Assembly (NCBI GenBank): GCA_023388965.1
Contig: JAEWFF010000014.1
Span: 85,641-149,640, forward strand
Length of the DNA: 64,000 nt
Direction: 5' to 3'
From: Pseudomonadota bacterium
Lineage (GTDB): Bacteria > Pseudomonadota > Alphaproteobacteria > Rhizobiales > Methylopilaceae
The notes beneath the pieces are model-generated. The model saw only the letters and a program-made list of their open reading frames with translations. It ran no database searches and had not been told where the DNA came from. Numbering within the stretch: the stretch's first letter is position 1; the number at the start of each line of letters is the position of its first letter. Below are positions 44,620-52,536 of this stretch, in pieces. The position numbers and the translations under genes were made by a program.

Positions 44620-46326
44620 CTACGCGCTCGACGGTTTGTTCTCCGATGCCCGTGCGCCTTCAGCGAAGGGCAGGCGGCTCGCGCGGGCCAGCAGCGCGAC
44701 GGGGATGAGGCCGACCAGCACGATCAGGAGCGCCGCGACCGCGCCGTCCTCGTATGTGCCACGCGAGGCTTCGGCATAGACATGGGTCGCCAAAGTTTCG
44801 AAGTTCAGCGGACGCAGGAGCAGCGTCGCCGGCAATTCCTTCATCGCATCGACGAAGACGAGAAGCGCCGCGCCGCCGAGCGCGGGCCGCAGCAGTGGCA
44901 CATGCACCCGCTTGATGACGCCCGAGGACGTCTCGCCAAGATTGCGCGCGGCACTGTCGAGGCTCGGCGCGATCTTCTGGAAGCCGGCTTCCGCGCCGCC
45001 CGCAGAGATCGCGAGAAAGCGCACGCTGTAGGCATAAACGAGCGCGAATGCGGTGCCGGACAGCAGCAGCCCGGTCGATATCCCGAACCAGTCACGCATC
45101 AGCGCATCGACCGTATTGTCGAACGCGGCGAGCGGCACCAGAAGGCCGACGGCCAGAACCGTGCCGGGAACGGCGTAGCCGAGGCTGCCGATACGCACGA
45201 GCGTCGGCGCCAGCGGTCCGCGCGACAGTCGCGTCGTATAGGCGAGCGTCAGGCCGAGCAGCATGGTCGTCGCGGTAGCAGCCGTCGCAAGCAGAACCGT
45301 GTGCCAGGTTTCGGCCATAAGCTGCGGCGAGAGCCCATGATAGGATATGCTCTTGATCGCCGTATTGACGAGATAGGCGGCCGGAAGAAGAAACCCGAAC
45401 AGGATCGGCAGGGTGCAGGCAAAGGTCGCGCCCGCCGCGGCCATGCCGCCGAGTTGCAGCGGCGCGATGCGGCGGCTGCGCTGTGCCTGCGTGTTGTAGC
45501 GCTGGCGCCGCCGCGCATAGCGCTCGAGAACGACGAGCGCGACGACGAAGAACAGCATGACGATGGCGATCTGCGCCGCGCCTTCGAGCGATGACGAGTT
45601 CACCCAGGTCGAATAGATCGAGACCGTCAGCGTGCGCACGCCCAGAATGTCGGAAGCGCCGATATCGTTCAGCGTTTCCATCAGGACGAGGCTGAGGCCG
45701 ACGGCAACGGCCGGGCGCGCCAGCGGCAGCGCGACGCGGAAAAAGCTCGCCAGCCGTCCCGCGCCGAGCGTGCGCGACACATCGATCACGCAGGCTGATT
45801 GCATGAGGAACATCGCCCGCGTCGCCAGATAGACGTACGGATAGAGAACGAGTCCGAACAGGAGGATCGCGCCCCAGATCGAGCGTATGTCGGGCAGGCG
45901 GAAATCGGCGGGGCTGTCGATGCCGAGCACGAAGCGGATAGCACCCTGGATCGGGCCCAGCGGATGCATCAGATCGAGGCTCGCATAGGCCATGATATAG
46001 GTCGGGATCGCGAGCGGCAGCAGCAGCGCCCAGTCGAAAACGCGCCGTCCGGGAAAATGATAGGCGGTCACGAGCCAGGCGGAGCCGACGCCGAGCAAAG
46101 CGGCCACCACGCCGACGCCGAGGAGCAGCGAGGCTGTGTCGCGCAGTGCGACCGGCAGTACGTATTTTGCGAGATGGGGCCAGACATCGCCCGAGCCGTG
46201 CAGCGCGATGGCGATCAGCGCGCAGACGGGCATCACGACGAGCGCCGCAATGACCATGCTTGCGGCGAGCCAGCCTCCGGGAAGGCGGATGCGTGGCGCG
46301 GACGAGATCGCGGCTATGTCTGCCAT
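44620..46326 (-). CDS. Ferric iron ABC transporter permease (fused, FbpB-type)
   Basis: 568 residues with about 12 membrane helices, the fused double permease of FbpB/SfuB/AfuB type. Two EAA-like loops are visible: SRTLGAGRLASFFRVALPLA in the first half and AARNLGETSSGVIKRVHVPL in the second. It lies 41 bases downstream of the ferric binding-protein gene. No ATPase gene (FbpC) follows; the converging gene is potI. The energising subunit must come from elsewhere in the genome, or be shared with another importer. Confidence 0.9.
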   Translation of the reverse strand: MADIAAISSAPRIRLPGGWLAASMVIAALVVMPVCALIAIALHGSGDVWPHLAKYVLPVALRDTASLLLGVGVVAALLGVGSAWLVTAYHFPGRRVFDWALLLPLAIPTYIMAYASLDLMHPLGPIQGAIRFVLGIDSPADFRLPDIRSIWGAILLFGLVLYPYVYLATRAMFLMQSACVIDVSRTLGAGRLASFFRVALPLARPAVAVGLSLVLMETLNDIGASDILGVRTLTVSIYSTWVNSSSLEGAAQIAIVMLFFVVALVVLERYARRRQRYNTQAQRSRRIAPLQLGGMAAAGATFACTLPILFGFLLPAAYLVNTAIKSISYHGLSPQLMAETWHTVLLATAATATTMLLGLTLAYTTRLSRGPLAPTLVRIGSLGYAVPGTVLAVGLLVPLAAFDNTVDALMRDWFGISTGLLLSGTAFALVYAYSVRFLAISAGGAEAGFQKIAPSLDSAARNLGETSSGVIKRVHVPLLRPALGGAALLVFVDAMKELPATLLLRPLNFETLATHVYAEASRGTYEDGAVAALLIVLVGLIPVALLARASRLPFAEGARASENKPSSA

Positions 46327-46367
46327 CCGGAAAAGACGGGGCGGCGCATGGCCGCCCCGGTCCGTTG

Positions 46368-47402
46368 CTAGTTGTTGAATCCGACCTTGTCGACCAGTTC
46401 GGCCGCCGTCTTGCGGGCGGCGGCGATTTCGGCCAGCGAGGTCTCATCCGGCTTCAGTTCGCCGAAGCTGGCGACGATCTCGTTGACCTCGGCGCCGTCG
46501 GTCACGGGGTATTCGTAATTACCTTCGGCGAAGATCTTCTGCGCTTCGGGTGTCACGAGGAACTCGACCAGCTTGACGGCCTCGTCCTTGTTCGGCGCGT
46601 TTTTCGCGAGCGCGACGCCCGAAATGTTCACATGCGTGCCCTTGCCGTCGGCGAAGGTCGGCAGCGTGACATTGATCGCCTCGCCCCATTTCACCTGCTC
46701 GTCGCCGCCTTTGCCCGAGCGCATCAGGCCGACATAGTAGGAATTGGCGATGCCGACATCGCAGATGCCGGCGAGGATGTCGCGGGCGACATCGCGGTCG
46801 CCGCCGCCGGCCTTGCGGGCCAGATTGGCCTTCAGATCGGTCAGGAACTTCTCGGTCTTCTCTTCGCCGTCCTTGACGATCATGTGGGCGATGAGGCCGA
46901 TATTGTACGGATGATTGCCGGCACGGATGCAGACCTTGCCCTTGTATTTCGGGTCGGCCAGTTCCTCATAGGTCTTCGGCGCGTCGGCCACGCGGTCCTT
47001 GGACGAATAGATGACGCGCGAGCGCAGCGTGGCTGCGACCCAGCTGTCGTCCTTGGCGCGCAGATGCTGCGGCACCGCCGCATCCACTTTCTCCGAAACG
47101 ATCGGCTGCGTGATGCCGGCATCCACGAGGTCGTTGAGATTGCCGATATCGACCATGATCATCAGATCGGCCGGCGAATTGGCGCCTTCCGTCTTGACGC
47201 GTTCGGCAAGGCCTTCCTTGACGAAGATCGAATTGATCTTGACGCCCGTGTCCTTGGTGTAGGCATCGAGCAGCGGCTGGATCAGGCCAGGCTCGCGGCT
47301 CGTATAGATGTTGACCTCGGCGGCCGAGGCGGCGGCGAGCGGAATGAGGCTCGATGCGCCGAGCGCGGCCATGGCAAGCGAATGCTTGAGGGTAGTGTTC
47401 AA
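46368..47402 (-). CDS. Ferric iron ABC transporter, periplasmic binding protein (FbpA/FutA-type)
   Basis: 344 residues with a signal peptide (residues 1-27, cut near ASA-AEV). The mature start is EVNIYTSREPGLIQPLLDAY. The adjacent Tyr pair in GIANSYYVGLM is the usual iron(III) ligand motif of this family, and KVCIRAGNHPYNIGLIAHMI also matches. It binds ferric iron in the periplasm for the fused permease. The promoter region is AT-rich, but no clear Irr or RirA box is seen. Confidence 0.92.
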   Translation of the reverse strand: MNTTLKHSLAMAALGASSLIPLAAASAAEVNIYTSREPGLIQPLLDAYTKDTGVKINSIFVKEGLAERVKTEGANSPADLMIMVDIGNLNDLVDAGITQPIVSEKVDAAVPQHLRAKDDSWVAATLRSRVIYSSKDRVADAPKTYEELADPKYKGKVCIRAGNHPYNIGLIAHMIVKDGEEKTEKFLTDLKANLARKAGGGDRDVARDILAGICDVGIANSYYVGLMRSGKGGDEQVKWGEAINVTLPTFADGKGTHVNISGVALAKNAPNKDEAVKLVEFLVTPEAQKIFAEGNYEYPVTDGAEVNEIVASFGELKPDETSLAEIAAARKTAAELVDKVGFNN

Positions 47403-47568
47403 CGGAAAAATCCTCCACCGGGTTCAAGAGCCGTGGCGCGCGGATGCGCGACCACAGCTTCTTAGGCGGCGGTAAGCGGCCAAGGCAACTAAAACTGGTG
47501 TGATATCAATATGTTAGAATTAGAATAATGAAAGAATGAGATAGCCATCTCCCGTGGGGAGAGGTGAT

Positions 47569-47680
47569 CCTCATCCTGAGCCGGACTCGCCGAAGGCGAG
47601 CCGTGTCGAAGGATGGAGGCAAACACCCGACTCGCCGCCATCCTTCGACACGGGTGCTGCGCACCCGGCTCAGGATGAGG
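47569..47680. repeat. Palindromic intergenic element, family C
   Basis: Outer arms CCTCATCCTGAGCC / GGCTCAGGATGAGG are perfect over 14 bp. A second perfect 15-bp pair, CGTGTCGAAGGATGG / CCATCCTTCGACACG, lies inside. The inner hairpins are CTCGCC-GAA-GGCGAG and CGGGTGC-TGC-GCACCCG. It shares outer arms with the element at 38.40 kb, but the inner stems differ. Confidence 0.9.
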
Positions 47681-47691
47681 ACTGGGGAAAC

Positions 47692-47717
47692 AAAAACGCC
47701 CGGCCGGAGCCGGGCGT
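47692..47717 (-). terminator. Intrinsic terminator of bfr
   Basis: Stem ACGCCCGGC / GCCGGGCGT (9 bp, loop of four bases), followed on the minus strand by a run of five T. It lies 32 bases past the bfr stop codon. Confidence 0.85.
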
Positions 47718-47748
47718 TCGGAACGGATGTTCGCAACAGGCCGGAAAC

Positions 47749-48228
47749 TCAGCCTTCCAGCTCGCCGATGTGATGCTGCGAATAGAGCTCGACGCCGAGC
47801 TTGGCGATGAGATCGAGCTGCTCTTCGAGGAAGTCGATATGGCCTTCCTCGTCGGCCATCAGCTCCTTGAAGAGATCCTCGCTCGGATAATCGCCGACTT
47901 CGCGGCAATAGCTCGCGGCTTCCTGGTAGAGCTTGCGCGCGTCATGCTCGGCGGCGAGATCGCTCTCCAGCACTTCCTTGACGGACTGGCCGATGCGCAG
48001 CGGGTCCAGAACCTGCAGGTTCGGGAAGCCTTCGAGGAACAGGATGCGCGCGATGAACTTGTCCGCGTGACGCATCTCCTCGATCGATTCTTCCTTCCAC
48101 TTCTTCGCGAGGTCCTTGAAGCCCCAATTGTCGAAGATGCGGTAGTGCAGCCAATACTGGCTGATGGCCGTCAGCTCCGAGCGGAGGCCACGGTTGAGAT
48201 ATTCAATGACTTTCGGATCGCCTTTCAC
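47749..48228 (-). CDS. bfr: Bacterioferritin
   Basis: 159 residues, the standard size. It assembles a 24-mer that stores iron and binds heme at two-fold interfaces. Ferroxidase ligands are visible: Glu18 in RSELTAISQYWLHYR, Glu51/His54 in EEMRHADKFI, Glu94 in ESDLAAEHDARKLY and Glu127/His130 in MADEEGHIDFLEEQ. The heme-ligand Met (EEM, residue 52) is present. An ICE-like palindrome lies 25-39 bases upstream of the start, so Irr control is likely. Confidence 0.97.
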   Translation of the reverse strand: MKGDPKVIEYLNRGLRSELTAISQYWLHYRIFDNWGFKDLAKKWKEESIEEMRHADKFIARILFLEGFPNLQVLDPLRIGQSVKEVLESDLAAEHDARKLYQEAASYCREVGDYPSEDLFKELMADEEGHIDFLEEQLDLIAKLGVELYSQHHIGELEG

Positions 48229-48252
48229 AGGTCCGCACTCCCTTTCGAGTTC

Positions 48253-48267
48253 TTAGAAAGTTTCTAA
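48253..48267. promoter_or_regulatory. ICE-like (Irr) box upstream of bfr
   Basis: Perfect inverted repeat TTAGAAA-G-TTTCTAA, read as TTAGAA-AGT-TTCTAA. This fits the iron control element recognised by Irr in Rhizobiales (TTTAGAA-N3-TTCTAAA type). The position just ahead of the start suits repression under iron limitation. Confidence 0.75.
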
Positions 48268-48320
48268 ACTAGGAAGCGGGCAGGTTCAAGTGCCTTGTGG
48301 CAAAGGGCACGGAAGATTGC

Positions 48321-48596
48321 TTATTCGGCGGCTTCGGCGGTGGTGATTTCGACGAGATCGAGGTCGTCGTTGGCGGCGGGGGCATGCTGGTGCTCTCCCG
48401 CGGGGCAGATCGCGCATGCGGCGGGGCAGGCCGCCAGCGCCTGATCGAGGATGGTCTTGATCGTGCGCGAGCAGCGGCCGCATTGCGGGCTGCATCCGAG
48501 GCAGCGATAGACCTGCCCAGGTGTGCGCGGCGCCAGCGAGGCGCAGGCTTCGCGCACGTCGTTCTCGCTCAGCACGTTGCAGGAACAGACGATCAT
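48321..48596 (-). CDS. bfd: Bacterioferritin-associated ferredoxin
   Basis: 91 residues. The N-terminal [2Fe-2S] BFD fold is clear, with MIVCSCNVLSENDVREAC and YRCLGCSPQCGRC; Bfd reduces Bfr and frees stored iron. The C-terminal 35 residues add a second Cys group (CPAACAICPAGEHQH) and an acidic tail, longer than in E. coli Bfd. It lies 92 bases upstream of bfr on the same strand, with its own ICE-like box. Confidence 0.92.
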   Translation of the reverse strand: MIVCSCNVLSENDVREACASLAPRTPGQVYRCLGCSPQCGRCSRTIKTILDQALAACPAACAICPAGEHQHAPAANDDLDLVEITTAEAAE

Positions 48597-48611
48597 CGGT
48601 TTTCCGCACGC

Positions 48612-48632
48612 AGTTTAGAAACAGTCTAAACT
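48612..48632. promoter_or_regulatory. ICE-like (Irr) box upstream of bfd
   Basis: Inverted repeat AGTTTAGA-AACAG-TCTAAACT with perfect 8-bp arms, read as TTTAGAA-ACA-GTCTAAA. It lies 16-36 bases before the bfd start. It shares the core of the box before bfr. Confidence 0.78.
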
Positions 48633-48743
48633 ACTGATATTACATGTAAAATGGTGAGTGTGCCGGCCGGAGTCAACGGCAAAGCAGCATCGCGCCTGTG
48701 GCAAAGCGCCCGCGCGGCCGCACCGCGGAAGGTCCGGCGAGGT

Positions 48744-50831
48744 CTAGACCGGCAGCACCCGGTCGGGCGCGAACACGATCTCGACCAGCGTGCCGGCGCC
48801 CGCCGCGCTGGCGATGTTGAAGCTCGCTTTGTTGGCTTCCGCCAGCGCCTTGGAGAGAGGCAGCCCCAGCCCGGTTCCTCCGTCCGAATTCGTCGTCGGC
48901 AACTGGCGGAAAGGCTCGAGCGCGGTCGCGATTTCCTTGTCGCTCATGCCCGGCCCGGTATCGCGCACGCGCAGGGCCGCCTGGCCGAGATCGTTGAGCG
49001 CGGTCGAGACGATCACCTGTCCGCCCGCCGGCGTATAGCGGACGGCATTGGCGACAAGGTTGAGCACGATCTGCTTCATGCTGCGGGCATCGGCCAGAAC
49101 CGGCGGCATGCGCGGCGTCAGCGCGGTGCGGATGATGATTCGGTTGCTGTTGGCCTGCGGCTGGAGAAGGTTCGCCGCGGCCGTCGCCACCTCGTTGAGA
49201 TTCACGCGCACGAAATTCAGGTCGAGCTTGCCGGCCTCGATCTTCGCCAGATCGAGCAGATCGTTGACGAGGCTGATGATGTGGTTGCCGGACTGGTGGA
49301 TGTCTTCGAGGTATTGACGATAGCGGTCGGAGCCGACGGGGCCGAAGCGCTCTTCCATCATGACTTCGGTAAAGCCGAGAATGGCGCTCAGCGGCGTTCG
49401 GATTTCGTGGCTGATGCGCGCGAGGAAATCGGACTTCTGCGCGCTCGCATGTTCCGCGCGGGCCTTGGCCGTGCGCAGATCGTGTTCCGTTTTCCTGAAC
49501 GCGGTGATGTCGCGCACGACCGCGCAGAAGCGCGGCTCGCCGCCGCCCTCAAGCCGACCGAATGTGACGTGCAGCGCCATGATGCCGCCGCGCCGCGTGA
49601 CGCCGACCGCCTCGCGGCCGTCGCCGGGTATCGTCAGCGGGCTGCCGCCTGCTTTCAGCGCATCGAGATGATCGAGCGCCGTGCGGTGGCTGTCGGCGCC
49701 GAGCAGAAGCGTGAACGCGCGGCCTTCGAGTTCGGCGGATTCGTATCCGAACAGGAGTTCGGCGCTTTTGTTGACCGAGACGATCCGCGCGGCATTGTCG
49801 AGAAGGATCACGCCGTCGCTGGCGCTGTCCAGCATGGCGCGCAGATCGCGTGCCGGAACGGCGGAGAAGGACGTGGCCGGGCTTGTCCCTACATTCGCGC
49901 CCGTGGCCGATGCGCCGAGAAACATCATGCTCGCTGGCTCGTTCTGCCAGCGCACCTTTTTCAGATGCGCTTCCACCTCGAGTGCCCGCCCGCCTGCCGT
50001 GCGGATGGCAAGGCCGCGCCGCCCGCTGCTCTGCGGCAGATCCTCGAACAGGTTGTCGAGACCGTGCTGTACCAGCGCCGGCAGGTCCTCAAATCCGGTC
50101 AGGTCGAGAAAGGCGTGATTGGCAAAGAGCGGCACGCCGAGGCGGTGGATGAGAATGGCGGCCGGCAATTCCTCCAGCGCCTCGATGACGTCGTCGCCGG
50201 AGGCCGGCGTGAACGGCGATTCTTCGGCAGCCGGCGCCGGTGCGGGCGCCGTTTCGTCATCGTTCGCGGTGCGCGCGTTCAGCGCGCGCGCGATTTCGCG
50301 GAAGGCGAGATGTTCGTCGCTGTTCAGCCCCGGTCGGCGAAAGGGCAGGATCGGGGCGGAGGCTTCCTCGCCGGTGGCGGTGTCGGGTTCGGACGGCGCT
50401 TCGGCGGGAATGGCCTCGGGCTCGGGCGGACGCGGCACGGGTGCCTCGCGCACCACGCCGAATCCGCGATAGCCGCGGAAGGTGCGGTCGCGGTCGAAGA
50501 CCGGCAGGCCCGCGAGTTCCACCGGCTGCACGAACCCGTCGCCGAGCGGCCAGGAGACCGTCACCCCGCTCCAGGTCTCGCGCCGCGCCAAAGCCTGCGC
50601 AAGCTCACCGGAAGGGTCGAGCCCGTGTTCGACGATCAGCTGGTCCCAGTTGTGGCCGGCGATTCGCACATCGCCCAAGGCCGCCATCAACTCGTCCGAA
50701 ACGCCGGAAATGCAGCCGAGATCGTCGGACTGCCAGACGAAACGGATCGGCAGATTCGGCGACGGCGCCGCAGTGCGGTCATTCGCGGCCGGCCGCTCGT
50801 TGAGCGGCGGTAGAGCGGATGTGTCGGACAT
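48744..50831 (-). CDS. PAS-domain sensor histidine kinase, PdhS/PleC-like
   Basis: 695 residues from the ATG at 50831. No membrane helix is seen, so it is likely cytoplasmic. N-terminal sensing region with two PAS-like parts (about 25-120 and 215-310), a clear PAS at about 330-450, and HisKA with ISHEIRTPLSAILGFTEVMM (His near residue 475). HATPase follows with NAVRYTPAGG, VRDTGPGMS and GTGLGLPLSKALAEAN. The H-box region followed by EERFGPVGSDRYRQYLEDIH is close to the PdhS/PleC group that acts on DivK in cell-cycle control of Rhizobiales. That role is inferred from similarity. Confidence 0.85.
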   Translation of the reverse strand: MSDTSALPPLNERPAANDRTAAPSPNLPIRFVWQSDDLGCISGVSDELMAALGDVRIAGHNWDQLIVEHGLDPSGELAQALARRETWSGVTVSWPLGDGFVQPVELAGLPVFDRDRTFRGYRGFGVVREAPVPRPPEPEAIPAEAPSEPDTATGEEASAPILPFRRPGLNSDEHLAFREIARALNARTANDDETAPAPAPAAEESPFTPASGDDVIEALEELPAAILIHRLGVPLFANHAFLDLTGFEDLPALVQHGLDNLFEDLPQSSGRRGLAIRTAGGRALEVEAHLKKVRWQNEPASMMFLGASATGANVGTSPATSFSAVPARDLRAMLDSASDGVILLDNAARIVSVNKSAELLFGYESAELEGRAFTLLLGADSHRTALDHLDALKAGGSPLTIPGDGREAVGVTRRGGIMALHVTFGRLEGGGEPRFCAVVRDITAFRKTEHDLRTAKARAEHASAQKSDFLARISHEIRTPLSAILGFTEVMMEERFGPVGSDRYRQYLEDIHQSGNHIISLVNDLLDLAKIEAGKLDLNFVRVNLNEVATAAANLLQPQANSNRIIIRTALTPRMPPVLADARSMKQIVLNLVANAVRYTPAGGQVIVSTALNDLGQAALRVRDTGPGMSDKEIATALEPFRQLPTTNSDGGTGLGLPLSKALAEANKASFNIASAAGAGTLVEIVFAPDRVLPV

Positions 50832-51003
50832 GATACGCAAAATCCCCTGTCGTCTGGCTTAGAGGATCGTTTCGCGGCGGTCTATCCGCCTCCTTCGGGC
50901 GTGCCGGGGATAAAGTTAACGTATTGAGGCATAATCGTCTGCCCGCAGTGCTTGCCGCTGCCGATGATTTCTCTTAGGTAACGGCTTCGGCAAGAGCCGT
51001 CGT

Positions 51004-51080
51004 GCAGCCATAGCTCAGTTGGTTAGAGCACCAGATTGTGGATCTGGGGGTCCCCCGTTCGAGCCGGGGTGGCTGTACCA
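51004..51080 (+). tRNA. tRNA-His (anticodon GTG), without G-1
   Basis: Cloverleaf: acceptor GCAGCCA/TGGCTGT, D-stem GCTC/GAGC, anticodon stem CCAGA/TCTGG around TTGTGGA (anticodon GTG), T-stem CCCCG/CGGGG with TTCGAGC, discriminator A73 and an encoded CCA. Base -1 is T, not the usual G, and base 73 is A, not C; the first pair is G1-U72. This is the unusual alphaproteobacterial tRNA-His type known from Caulobacter. Confidence 0.97.
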
Positions 51081-51194
51081 TTCTCCCCGTATTCCACATG
51101 CCGGGGTTTTCCGGCACGAACCGCACCACCGGAACCATTCGCCTGCGGCTGAACTTCCCCAAGGCAGCGGAAGCAAAGCGCGGAGAAGCCTCGC

Positions 51195-51398
51195 ATGAAC
51201 CGGATGGTCATCATCGTCCTGGCGGCCGTGGTGCTGATCGGGGTCTTCATTTCGTGGATGTCGCGCGATGCCGCGAATGTCGAAACCACGAACACGCCGA
51301 CCGACCGGCAGGAGATCCCTGTTCCCGGCGGCACCGAAGGCGTGCCGGTCGAGCGGCAGAATCCCGCCGCGCCCAACAATGCCCCGACGCCGCCCTAA
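51195..51398 (+). CDS. Small membrane-anchored Pro-rich protein (copy 1)
   Basis: 67 residues. One N-terminal membrane helix (MNRMVIIVLAAVVLIGVFIS) and an extracytoplasmic or periplasmic tail rich in Pro, Thr, Asn and Ala ending APTPP. It is the first of two tandem paralogues sharing MNR, a single helix and a Thr/Pro tail; the second begins 82 bases later. A start codon with GAAGCC upstream is plausible. No known family or function. Confidence 0.65.
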   Translation: MNRMVIIVLAAVVLIGVFISWMSRDAANVETTNTPTDRQEIPVPGGTEGVPVERQNPAAPNNAPTPP

Positions 51399-51479
51399 AC
51401 CCGCAAGCCAGGCGTGTATTGGAACTTTCCCCCTCGCTACCGGTTCGCATTGGGGTTCTCGGGAAGGGAAAGGAAGCAG

Positions 51480-51671
51480 ATGAATCGCACGACACTTGCC
51501 ATCATAGCTCTTGCCGTCATTCTGGCGATCGTCGGGTACCTGTTCTATGCGGGTTCGCCGGGAACCGACACGACCATCGAGCAGCAGATCGAACAGCCGA
51601 CGCCGGCGCCCGGCGCCGAACCGTCGACCCCGCCGGCGGAGACGCCTCCGGCCGCGCCGACGACGCCATAA
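51480..51671 (+). CDS. Small membrane-anchored Pro-rich protein (copy 2)
   Basis: 63 residues from the ATG at 51480, with AGGAAG just upstream. One membrane helix (TTLAIIALAVILAIVGYLFY), then a tail with EQQIEQPTPAPGAEPSTPP and an end TTP. It is a paralogue of the gene at 51195. An intrinsic terminator follows at 51698-51722, so the pair is probably one transcript. Function unknown. Confidence 0.68.
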   Translation: MNRTTLAIIALAVILAIVGYLFYAGSPGTDTTIEQQIEQPTPAPGAEPSTPPAETPPAAPTTP

Positions 51672-51697
51672 GGCCGGTTGTGCGCTGAAAGCGATGG

Positions 51698-51722
51698 GAG
51701 CCCTGCAATGCGGGGCTCTTTT
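51698..51722 (+). terminator. Intrinsic terminator after the small membrane-protein pair
   Basis: Stem GAGCCCTGC / GCGGGGCTC (one G-T pair) with loop AAT, followed by TTTT. Confidence 0.8.
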
Positions 51723-51754
51723 CGTTTCCGAAGTACGTATGGACAGGGCGCCGA

Positions 51755-52231
51755 TCAGGCGAGCAGCGTCGCCGCCGCGAACACAAGCATCAGCACCGCG
51801 ATGCCGATGGTGCGGTGGTCGCGATAGATCGGTTCGAGGCAGGCCTCGCCAGGCCTGCGCGGATTGTAACGCACCATGATCCGCGCCGCGCGCGGATAGC
51901 GGTCGATGATCTCGCGCACCAATATGCGTCTCGAAAATCCGGTGTCGGAGAGAAAGACACGGCGGCCGGTATATGTCCGGCCCCCGGTCTCGTAGCGGTA
52001 CACGACTTCGGGCACATACCACAGGCCCGCCATCCATACGCCGTGGCCGAAGCCCCAGCGGCGCGCGGTCCGCGATGTCATGACAGTCCCGGGCACCGTC
52101 GGCCAGGCGAGCGCGCGCCGCGCCTTGCGGCGGCGCATCAGATCGAGGGCGATGAACAGCCCCGCCACCGCCACGGCAAGCGCGGCGATGGCGTATTTCA
52201 GAATTTTCGGATCGGGCGAGGCCTCGAACAT
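51755..52231 (-). CDS. DUF3592 domain-containing membrane protein
   Basis: 158 residues. A membrane helix lies at about 10-28 and another at the C-terminus (IAVLMLVFAAATLLA). Between them is the DUF3592 beta-rich region with WPTVPGTVMTSRTA, YRYETGGRTYTGRRVF and VRYNPRRPGEACLE, where a YNP motif is typical. Function unknown. Confidence 0.85.
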   Translation of the reverse strand: MFEASPDPKILKYAIAALAVAVAGLFIALDLMRRRKARRALAWPTVPGTVMTSRTARRWGFGHGVWMAGLWYVPEVVYRYETGGRTYTGRRVFLSDTGFSRRILVREIIDRYPRAARIMVRYNPRRPGEACLEPIYRDHRTIGIAVLMLVFAAATLLA

Positions 52232-52247
52232 CAGGCCCGTTCTAGCA

Positions 52248-52436
52248 TCAACGCCGTCTGTTTTTCTCGTCGATGACTTCGGGCCCGGTGATCCCGCTTC
52301 CCGGCTGGCTCGTGGCGGGCGGATCGCTGGCGGGGAACGTGTCCTCGACCGCCTGTTCGTGATGCTTCTCTTCTTTCCTTTTCTCCTTCTTCACCTGTTT
52401 CAGCTTGCTATCCTTGGTTTTTTCGGCGCTAGCCAT
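52248..52436 (-). CDS. Small charged protein with an FPASDPPA motif
   Basis: 62 residues. A Lys/Glu-rich N-terminal half (KKEKRKEEKHHEQ) is followed by AVEDTFPASDPPATSQPGSG, a motif conserved in many small alphaproteobacterial proteins, often induced by stress. It is likely disordered. It is transcribed towards the DUF3592 gene, which begins 17 bases past its stop. Confidence 0.7.
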   Translation of the reverse strand: MASAEKTKDSKLKQVKKEKRKEEKHHEQAVEDTFPASDPPATSQPGSGITGPEVIDEKNRRR

Positions 52437-52536
52437 GTCGGTCTCCGTCGGAAAATGGTCCGGACGGGAAACGTTCGGGCAGGGTCAAAGGTTCGGCTTG
52501 CCGGGGCGGTGCCGCGTCCTTAAGGTCGCGCCCGCA

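Larger units (their letters stand above)
47403..47748. other. 346-bp gap: iron-uptake promoter, family C element and bfr terminator
   Basis: From right to left: the bacterioferritin terminator (47692-47717), a family C palindromic element (47569-47680), a short CTCCC-GTG-GGGAG hairpin near 47550-47562, and an AT-rich stretch with the palindrome TGATATCA (47501-47508). The AT-rich stretch probably holds the promoter of the iron-binding protein gene. No protein gene is seen. Confidence 0.6.

Noticed and set aside
47495..47535. An Irr or RirA box before the ferric binding-protein gene
   Set aside because: Only TTAGAAT half-sites in direct orientation and a short TGATATCA palindrome are seen; neither the ICE inverted repeat nor the TGA-N9-TCA pattern is met.
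48651..50813. A 720-codon plus-strand open frame opposite the PAS kinase gene
   Set aside because: Antisense shadow of a well-supported kinase; Arg-rich, no domain, no ribosome site.
52437..52536. A TPP riboswitch before thiE
   Set aside because: The leader lacks the conserved CUGAGA and related segments and largely overlaps the divergent small gene's upstream region.
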